A stretch of 64,000 nucleotides of DNA from Manis javanica. Its lineage: Eukaryota; Chordata; Mammalia; Pholidota; Manidae. Every line of letters begins with the position of its first letter. The stretch's first letter is position 1. Location: positions 31,081,738 through 31,145,737 of the forward strand of contig NC_133172.1 in the NCBI RefSeq assembly GCF_040802235.1, written 5' to 3'. Below are positions 62,851 through 64,000 of the stretch, piece after piece. Made by a program: the position numbers and the translations under genes. A model generated the notes under the pieces. It made no database searches and was not told where the DNA came from. It saw nothing but the letters and a program-made list of their open reading frames with translations.

Positions 62851-62990
62851 ATTCATTCATTTGTTCATTTGTTAATTTATTCTGCATAGATCTTTGCATG
62901 CACGGCACTAGACCAGGCGCAGAGGGTGCCGTAGTGAGCAAAAACAAAGCCTGCCGTGGTGCCTCCTGCAGTAAAACGGCGTCTCAGGGC
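62850..62990 (-). repeat. L2 3'-end fragment
   Basis: ATTCATTCATTTGTTCATTT, GCACTAGACCAGGCGCAGAG and GTGAGCAAAAACAAAGCCTG: the reversed L2 3' end, just outside the CpG island. Confidence 0.5.
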
Positions 62991-64000
62991 AGGCTCACAT
63001 CCCTGATGCCATTTTTCTCTTTTGCAATTACACTTTGTATTTTGCATGCGTACTTTTTTATTTACTGTGCACCTTTACTCTGAGTTTTATCCACGTCTAC
63101 CTGCATATCATTGCCTTTAGTGGAGACACCAAATCTTGTTATTTATGGGCGATTTTTCATGGGGAATGTTGACCGTAAACGAATTTACCCTTCATGCGCT
63201 TAGAACTTCACACATACATGTAGTCACAAACGTGAAAAGAGAAAACAGCCCTGCTCAGTGGCAGAGAGATGCTGCGGAGATGGCAAGAGGAAGGGCGCTT
63301 TCCAGCCCTGGATATCGAAAGGTTGAGACCTGCAGGATGAATATGGGCAGTTAACCAAGCGGAGGTAACAGGGCGAGCGGACCTCTCCATCAAGTCCAAA
63401 GCAAAAGCGCCGGCTTGGGACCCGAAACAAGAAGCTGGTCGGGATGAGGCTCACCCGGGCACCTGACGCTCTGGTCACTACCAGGCGACCTTGAAACTGC
63501 GTGCTTAGCGGAACCAGAGTAGATGTGCAGCCGGTGGCGGCCTGCTCGAGCTGGGGAATCTGGAGAGAGGAAGGGCGCGGACCTACAGCACCTCCATTCG
63601 GCCTCCGGGTTCGCTGCCAACGGGGTCGGTCTCCCCCAGGGTACCCTCTTCAAGCCGCGGGGAAACCTGCCTTGGAAAGCTGCCAACAGCCATGTCTTTC
63701 AGCTTTTCAACATCCTTTGTTTCTTTGAAACTGATAACCATTTAAAGAATTACCCGGGAGCAACCTAACTCTGACTCCTTCCTCTTTTCAGAGGCCTGCC
63801 AGGGTCACTGGATTCAGCAGGAGAAAGGGTTAGAAAGAGACAACAATTTTACTTTAAATTAAAATAACACAAAAATATTTTTTCAACTCAGATTTTTTTG
63901 AGACATTCCCCAGAAAGCGTTGCCAGCTGTGATTACACCTAATGTGAGAGCATGAACTAATTTAAGAGGTGAGAGCTGAATAATGAGACTGCACCCAGTA
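62990..64000. other. Upstream flank of CBLN1, nothing recognised
   Basis: No gene or repeat recognised. CpG density is raised between about 63250 and 63660, possibly a shore or a second small regulatory patch. Confidence 0.35.

Overview
The window is nuclear DNA from a placental mammal, read mainly from repeats and one gene. It holds several LINE-1 copies, many old L2 and MIR fragments, three ERVL-MaLR-type LTRs, microsatellites, a CpG-island promoter and one split gene with GT-AG introns. I see no primate Alu, rodent B1/B2, ruminant, horse or carnivore SINE. That narrows the lineage weakly: a laurasiatherian-like L1 and a lineage poor in recent SINEs would fit. I do not name a species.

Only one protein-coding gene is supported: CBLN1 (cerebellin-1 precursor), on the minus strand, with coding exons at 61445-61708, 61168-61287 and 59702-59899. 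They join in frame, with correct splice dinucleotides, to a 193-residue secreted C1q-domain protein. The promoter lies in a CpG island around 61600-62850. The 3' UTR probably reaches about 58220. In human, CBLN1 sits in a gene-poor part of 16q12.1, which agrees with the roughly 57 kb of gene-free DNA downstream of the gene (low coordinates here).

Layout. 1-11150 is a nest of mobile elements. An old L1 (1175-1860 and 10321-11148) was split by a nearly full-length younger L1 (1861-10320). That L1 was itself split by a polyadenylated copy of a retroviral env-3'LTR transcript (4985-6506) with 16-bp target-site duplications. 11150-36280 is intergenic DNA with MIR, L2, DNA-transposon and MaLR LTR pieces, microsatellites, a few low-divergence stretches that could be conserved non-coding elements (best candidate 33060-33420), and a perfect 28-bp palindrome at 34311. 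36280-44290 is a second, old, almost complete L1 carrying an exact 163-bp tandem duplication. 44300-58200 is again intergenic with L2 and MIR fragments. 58200-62850 is CBLN1 and its promoter; the rest is its upstream flank.

Most open reading frames in the window are chance frames or relics of L1 and L2 and are left out. Repeat family names come from memory of consensus sequences, not from a search; edges of old repeats are accurate to some tens of bases at best.
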